This document shows, in pieces, positions 60,197 through 64,000 of a stretch of 64,000 nt of DNA. The notes under the pieces were generated by a model, which saw only the letters and a list, made by a program, of their open reading frames with translations, had not been told where the DNA came from and did no database searches. Every line of letters starts with the position of its first letter. Position 1 is the first letter of the stretch. Made by a program: the position numbers and the translations under genes. The DNA comes from Oscillospiraceae bacterium (GTDB lineage Bacteria; Bacillota; Clostridia; Oscillospirales; Oscillospiraceae). Location: positions 1 to 64,000 of the forward strand of contig JAGFXR010000009.1 in assembly GCA_017861365.1 (NCBI GenBank). The letters run 5' to 3'.

Positions 60197-61132
60197 TTAT
60201 TTATCTGCAATGATTATCACAATTTTACCCAATATACCGCGTTCTTCTGCACGACGGTGGGCCTCGGCAATCTGTTCCATTGGATAAACAGAATCGATGA
60301 CAGGAACAATTTCACGTTTATTAACCATCTGTGCAAGATAATTGAGTATTTCATGATTAGAGAAGCCCAGTGCAAGACGTGTCCGATGTTTTCCATAAAA
60401 AACAGACATAATGTCTCCCATAAAACTTGAGACAGCGATAGTTTCTAATCTTCCATTTTTAGTAAGATGCTTTCTTAAAGTACCAAAATCAGTCCCAACT
60501 GTATCAAATATGACATCAAACTGTCCGAGTTCATCCAGTTTGGTTTTATGATAGTCAAACACTTCGTCAGCTCCGCTAGCCTTTACTCCGTCTGTAGTCG
60601 CACCAGAGCAAAGCGCTGTTACATGAGCACCATGCGCTTTAGCAATCTGAACTCCGGTCAGGCCAACTCCGCCCGCACCACGGATAAGTACCTTCTCACC
60701 CTTCTTTAGTTTCCCATCTTTTATGAGTGCTGTAAGTGCAGTTATTCCGGCAGTTAGTATTGCTGCAGCTTTGATTGGATCTAATCCATCTGGCAATAGA
60801 GCTATTTTACTCGCGGGTACTGCAAAATATTCTGCAGTGGTGCCCTTATTGGGTCCACAGTTTCCCCAGACCTTGTCTCCAACTTTGAAATCAGTCACAT
60901 TTGCACCAATCTGATCCACCACTCCAACCACATCTATGCCCATGACCTGAGGATATTTTGATAGCTTGGCAACAAGTTTCGAATCTCCACGGCGAAGACC
61001 TAAATCGCCACCATTGACGCTTGTAGCCAACATTCTAACGAGAACTTCATTTTTCTTTATCGTCGGTATCGGTGCTTCCTGTATTTCAAGGACTTCTGGT
61101 CCACCAACTTTATTGTATATTACTCTTTTCAT
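60197..61132 (-). CDS. NAD(P)-dependent quinone oxidoreductase-like MDR protein
   Basis: A 311-residue medium-chain dehydrogenase/reductase of the zinc-free quinone reductase kind. GroES-like N-terminus: MKRVIYNKVGGPEVLEIQEA; then GIDVVGVVDQIGANVTDFKV and VWGNCGP; the nucleotide-binding loop is VLIRGAGGVGLTGVQIAKAH (GxGxxG variant AGGVG); and AEAHRRAEERGILGKIVIII at the end. No zinc-binding cysteines. Codon use is visibly AT-rich compared with the core genome, and it is divergent from a TetR gene, so it is probably acquired and regulated by it. Confidence 0.8.
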   Translation of the reverse strand: MKRVIYNKVGGPEVLEIQEAPIPTIKKNEVLVRMLATSVNGGDLGLRRGDSKLVAKLSKYPQVMGIDVVGVVDQIGANVTDFKVGDKVWGNCGPNKGTTAEYFAVPASKIALLPDGLDPIKAAAILTAGITALTALIKDGKLKKGEKVLIRGAGGVGLTGVQIAKAHGAHVTALCSGATTDGVKASGADEVFDYHKTKLDELGQFDVIFDTVGTDFGTLRKHLTKNGRLETIAVSSFMGDIMSVFYGKHRTRLALGFSNHEILNYLAQMVNKREIVPVIDSVYPMEQIAEAHRRAEERGILGKIVIIIADK

Positions 61133-61286
61133 AATGTATCACCTTTCCAATTAATATATTTTACAATTGTTGCATTTCTTACATCTGTGTGATAATCTTA
61201 TTATGCTGAATCGAAATAATCAATATGCAAATATATTGTATTTGTAGCGTTCACTACAAAATCTCAAAAATGTAAAGGAACTTATT

Positions 61287-61816
61287 ATGGATAGACGTGT
61301 TAAAAAGACAAGAGCAGCTATTTTTACTGCTTTTTTAGAACTATTATCAAAAAAATTTTAGAAAGTATTACTATCGGGGAGATTGCTGATCTCGCTGATA
61401 TTAACAGAGTAACTGTATATCAGCATTTCACAGATAAGTATGACCTACTTGAAAAATGTACGCTTGAATATATCGATAATATGTTGGCAGCATGTGGCAC
61501 TAAGGATGAACTTGAAGTTGTTGCCGAATCTTTTCAATATATGAAAGATAATAAGGAAATCTTCAAATTACTATTAAATAACAACAGTTCTAATATCCTG
61601 CATCAGAGTCTGAAAAATGAATTTAGAAATCGCTTTCCACTTCATCCGGAACTGAATGTACCAGATTCACTCTATGAAAATATGAAAACGGAAATCATTA
61701 TTTCTGCAATCACTGGAATGTTTGAATGGTGGATTGATGGTTCTGATTCCTATAGTGTAGAAGATGCTGTCGAAAGCTATATCCATATCAGGAATGATTT
61801 TTTCCCAAAAGCGTAG
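61287..61816 (+). pseudogene. TetR family regulator, frameshifted at a run of A
   Basis: The start ATG 61287 reads MDRRVKKTRAAIFTAFLELL then SKKF and a TAG. One base less (frame -1) continues LESITIGEIADLADINRVTV followed by YQHFTDKYDLLEKC and the rest to the stop at 61816. The helix-turn-helix is therefore split by a frame change at seven A followed by TTTT (61349-61359). A -1 slip on A-AAA-AAA would restore a full 176-residue TetR; otherwise the gene is broken, and it could also be a sequencing error. The C-terminal 111 codons from ATG 61481 are open. It is divergent from the oxidoreductase with 154 bases between. Confidence 0.7.
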
Positions 61817-61903
61817 ACTTCACGATATTTTATATTATGACTCGATATCATCTCGACAAATTCAAATTTATTTAATTAAGTAAATCTGATTCCTTAAAAT
61901 TAA

Positions 61904-61941
61904 CGGGAGTATTTTCATTACGAAGATACCCCGCTTTTTTT
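61904..61941 (+). terminator. Terminator after the TetR gene
   Basis: Hairpin CGGGAGTATTTTC with GAAGATACCCCG, followed by CTTTTTTT. It ends the TetR unit and lies before the next gene. Confidence 0.7.
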
Positions 61942-61971
61942 ATGCACTTTTTTAGGGATGCAAATAAAAAA

Positions 61972-62490
61972 ATGGAGGAAAACAAAATAGCAAACGAAAC
62001 AATACGTATATTTTTCCCTTTGAAGATCGTCAGTTATCCTCAATATGATTGCTCAGAGGATGAACGGGAGGATATCTCACCCAGGGATGCGGTGACGTAT
62101 GAGGATCAAATTCTCGCTGCCATCGCAAAAGAGAACCGGCACTTTGAAAACGACCGAGGTCTTGCCGAGTATATTCACGATGAAGCTCTCAAAGAGAAGG
62201 TATATAGCCTATACCCTTCAGTTGAAATCGTCGACGGTGAGTTGTGGGGAGTTATGACGGCAGGGTTACGAGAACCGCTTTCAGGTGATGAAACTGCTGA
62301 ACTCATTGATTTTGTGACTGGACAGAATAGTGATGGTTACGGCGAAATTTTTGAGCAGCGTCCTATCAAAACTCCGGATGGAGAAATCTATGTCAGCTTT
62401 TGGAATCACGAAAACTATTCCTTAACGCTTGAGCAGAAGATAAAAAACAACTCGCCTGACCTCGGATACGGAGGTCAAGTAATGGGATAA
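61972..62490 (+). CDS. Hypothetical protein of mobile-element type
   Basis: A 172-residue acidic protein that I do not recognise with certainty. It has no signal, membrane or enzyme motifs; the start IANETIRIFFPLKIVSYPQY, a middle VYSLYPSVEIVDGELWGVMT and an ending DGEIYVSFWNHENYSLTLEQ are conserved-looking. Similar small proteins of unknown function occur in clostridial conjugative elements near methyltransferase genes, which fits the setting. I chose ATG 61972 rather than 61942 because the latter sits in the T-run of the terminator; ribosome site weak in both. Confidence 0.5.
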   Translation: MEENKIANETIRIFFPLKIVSYPQYDCSEDEREDISPRDAVTYEDQILAAIAKENRHFENDRGLAEYIHDEALKEKVYSLYPSVEIVDGELWGVMTAGLREPLSGDETAELIDFVTGQNSDGYGEIFEQRPIKTPDGEIYVSFWNHENYSLTLEQKIKNNSPDLGYGGQVMG

Positions 62491-62659
62491 GAAATATTTG
62501 AACGGACAAATTGCGTTCTTGGCTTCTTATGAAGCTGATGGGCGCTTTTTTAGTACAGCAAATTGCTGTGATCTATACAACTAAATAAAAACGAGAAGGT
62601 GTTGTCTTTATACAAAAAAGGCAGCGCTTTTTTGTTTTTCCGAGAAAGGAGTATGCTCC
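62491..62659 (+). other. Gap with possible ORF fragment and hairpins
   Basis: A 169-base gap. A stop-to-stop frame (about 62496-62584) reads YLNGQIAFLASYEADGRFFS then TANCCDLYN; it looks protein-like but has no proper start. There is a palindrome CAGCAAATTGCTG (62557-62569), and a GCAGCGCTTTTTT stretch near 62620-62632 that could end transcripts. An AAGGAG ribosome site for the next gene lies at 62644-62649. Confidence 0.3.
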
Positions 62660-62863
62660 ATGAACCATGATGTTACAACAGAAAAAAAGACAGCTGCAGA
62701 GATTACTGGTCCCCCGAAAAAATTTACCGTGCCATCACCACAGGAGACTTCCCGTTGCGAGGGTTGTCCCTATCCAGGCGTTGGCTTTATTTGCTGGAGT
62801 CCTGACGGCTCTTGCCTGAAAACCGATTTGGATCGGATGCACGGCAAGAAGAAAGGCAGGTGA
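62660..62863 (+). CDS. Four-cysteine mini-protein
   Basis: A 67-residue protein with a Lys/Thr-rich, probably disordered half (EKKTAAEITGPPKKFTVPSP) and a cysteine cluster CEGCPYPGVGFICWSPDGSC (C-x2-C-x8-C-x6-C), which suggests a small zinc finger. Small proteins of this form accompany Dam-type methyltransferases in clostridial mobile elements. ATG 62660 follows GAAAGGAG. Its stop is four bases before the methyltransferase start, so they are translated together. Function not known. Confidence 0.65.
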   Translation: MNHDVTTEKKTAAEITGPPKKFTVPSPQETSRCEGCPYPGVGFICWSPDGSCLKTDLDRMHGKKKGR

Positions 62864-62867
62864 TGGG

Positions 62868-63800
62868 ATGAACAGCATCATCAGCTGGGTGGGAGGCAAG
62901 AAAGCCCTGCGGGATCTCATTTACCAAAGGATGCCTAAGGAGTTTGGAAGGTACATTGAGGTTTTCGGCGGCGGAGGGTGGGTATTGTTCGGCCGCCCTC
63001 CAGACACTCCAATGGAGGTATATAACGATTTTAATTCGGATCTCGTAAATCTTTTTCGCTGTGTCCGTGATCGTCCAATGGCTCTTTTAAAGGAACTGAA
63101 TTTTTTGCCGTTAAACGGTCGGGATGAATTTTTTGTACTTAAAAAATATTTGGAGAAGGAGGATTTCACAAACGAATACCTGCAAGAGGAGTTAGAGATT
63201 GCCGAGCAATACCTCACCGAGCCACAACTTGATGAAATCAAGCCAATTCTTCTGGATAGAGTACAAATGAATGACATAAAACGTGCGGCTGTTTTCTTCA
63301 AAATTATTCGTTACAGCTACGGGAGCGGCTGCACCAGCTATGGATGCCAGCCCTTTGATATCCGCAAAACATTCAACCTTCTCTGGCAGGGCAGCCGTAG
63401 ATTGAAGGATACGGTCATCGAGAATAAAGACTTTGAAGATCTGATTAAACAGTATGACCGTGAAAACGCATTCATCTACTGTGACCCGCCGTATTACATG
63501 ACGGAAGGCCACTATGCGGTGGAGTTCCTCAAGGAAGATCACTACCGCCTGCGGGATACTCTGGCAGCCTGTCAGGGAAAATGGTTGGTCAGCTATAACG
63601 ACTGTGAATTCATCAGGGAGCTGTATCAGGACTATCAAATCGAATCGGTCAGCCGCCTGAACAATCTCGCCCAGCGGTATGACAACGGCTGCGAATATGC
63701 CGAAGTTCTTATCTCTAACTACGACACCAGCGAACGACTGCGGGATGTGCCAACCCAGCTGGGGCTCTTCGACCTTGCCGGATTTTATGGCATGGAATAA
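62868..63800 (+). CDS. D12-class DNA adenine N6-methyltransferase
   Basis: A 310-residue Dam-like methyltransferase. SAM-binding start: ISWVGGKKALRDLIYQRMPK, then motif I IEVFGGGGWVLFG, a target-recognition middle (about residues 80-170) and the catalytic motif DPPYYMTEGHY (DPPY). The family methylates adenine in GATC or similar. There is no restriction gene beside it, so it is an orphan methyltransferase, common on conjugative elements where it can protect the entering DNA. Start ATG 62868; an AGGTG ribosome site overlaps the end of the upstream mini-protein gene. Confidence 0.85.
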   Translation: MNSIISWVGGKKALRDLIYQRMPKEFGRYIEVFGGGGWVLFGRPPDTPMEVYNDFNSDLVNLFRCVRDRPMALLKELNFLPLNGRDEFFVLKKYLEKEDFTNEYLQEELEIAEQYLTEPQLDEIKPILLDRVQMNDIKRAAVFFKIIRYSYGSGCTSYGCQPFDIRKTFNLLWQGSRRLKDTVIENKDFEDLIKQYDRENAFIYCDPPYYMTEGHYAVEFLKEDHYRLRDTLAACQGKWLVSYNDCEFIRELYQDYQIESVSRLNNLAQRYDNGCEYAEVLISNYDTSERLRDVPTQLGLFDLAGFYGME

Positions 63801-63834
63801 CTATTCAAAAATCAAATTTAGGAGGAAAACCATT

Positions 63835-64000
63835 ATGAAACTGATTGAAAAACGTATTTGCGTAGACAAGGAAGGCCGCCTGCCGCTGCCCATGGAATTC
63901 ATTAACGCAGCGGCTCTTCAATCCGGCTCTGAGATGACCGTGACCCTGGCGATTTCTGAGGAAGGGTTGATCCCCTGCCCGGTAATGTTTGTTTCACCTG
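63835..64000 (+). CDS. Partial gene at window edge
   Basis: The first 55 codons of a gene cut by the window end. It begins MKLIEKRICVDKEGRLPLPM then EFINAAALQSGSEMTVTLAI. The opening KEGRLPLPMEFINAA looks a little like a SpoVT/AbrB DNA-binding start (GRITLPKEIR), but the rest cannot be judged. GGAGGAAAAC precedes the ATG. It continues the accessory gene run after the methyltransferase. Confidence 0.45.
   Translation, partial: MKLIEKRICVDKEGRLPLPMEFINAAALQSGSEMTVTLAISEEGLIPCPVMFVSP

Overview
The window is about 64 kb of a Firmicute chromosome, most likely class Clostridia and family Oscillospiraceae (relatives of Oscillibacter, Flavonifractor or Intestinimonas). The evidence is the origin-type order dnaN-yaaA-recF-remB-gyrB-gyrA, strong AGGAGG ribosome sites with some TTG and GTG starts, Gram-positive division and regulatory genes (SepF, DivIVA, Prp with an extended L27, YitT, DUF896, DUF1836), a single-chain PurL, HemZ, and GC-rich coding sequence. 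The family name is an inference from gene style, not from a 16S gene.

Left part (1-22 kb): the origin-proximal cluster runs rightwards to rnhA and meets, tail to tail, a leftward operon of V-type ATPase head genes. That operon holds only G/H-like, E, A and B subunits plus a scrap that may be subunit C. The membrane rotor and stator (I, K), the central stalk (D, F) and an intact C are missing. The A subunit has lost the catalytic glutamate and the B subunit the arginine finger, yet frames, promoter, ribosome sites and A/B coupling are intact. Next come a membrane-anchored DUF4015-type glycosidase-like protein, DUF2508, a second divergent type IIA topoisomerase pair (parE/parC), YitT, a LUD-domain protein, a transglutaminase-like lipoprotein, a tRNA-Gly with a textbook promoter, DUF896 and an SLH-domain trypsin-like protease.

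Middle (22-50 kb): cold-shock protein and purL; a leftward run secA, pgeF, metallophosphoesterase, OppA-type lipoprotein; an HlyD-like adaptor; miaA-hfq; then a rightward run DUF1836, degV, prmA, rplU-prp-rpmA, obg. A PadR regulator controls, by inference, a HAAS/DUF4097 protein containing five 11-residue repeats. A leftward operon follows: rlmB, a P-type-ATPase-like protein without catalytic motifs, dtd, an MBL hydrolase, hemZ and a nucleoside-kinase-like gene.

Right part (50-64 kb): ftsH; a leftward division/translation cluster (mrp, ylmE, sepF, divIVA, ileS; the usual ylmG and ylmH are not there); then rlmD. Immediately after rlmD the sequence becomes visibly AT-rich and accessory: a quinone-oxidoreductase-like gene, a divergent tetR gene broken at a run of seven A, an unknown protein, a four-cysteine mini-protein, an orphan Dam-type methyltransferase and a truncated gene at the edge. 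This looks like the left end of an integrated mobile element; the rlmD (rum) 3' end is a known integration site for such elements in streptococci. No integrase or second attachment site is visible inside the window.
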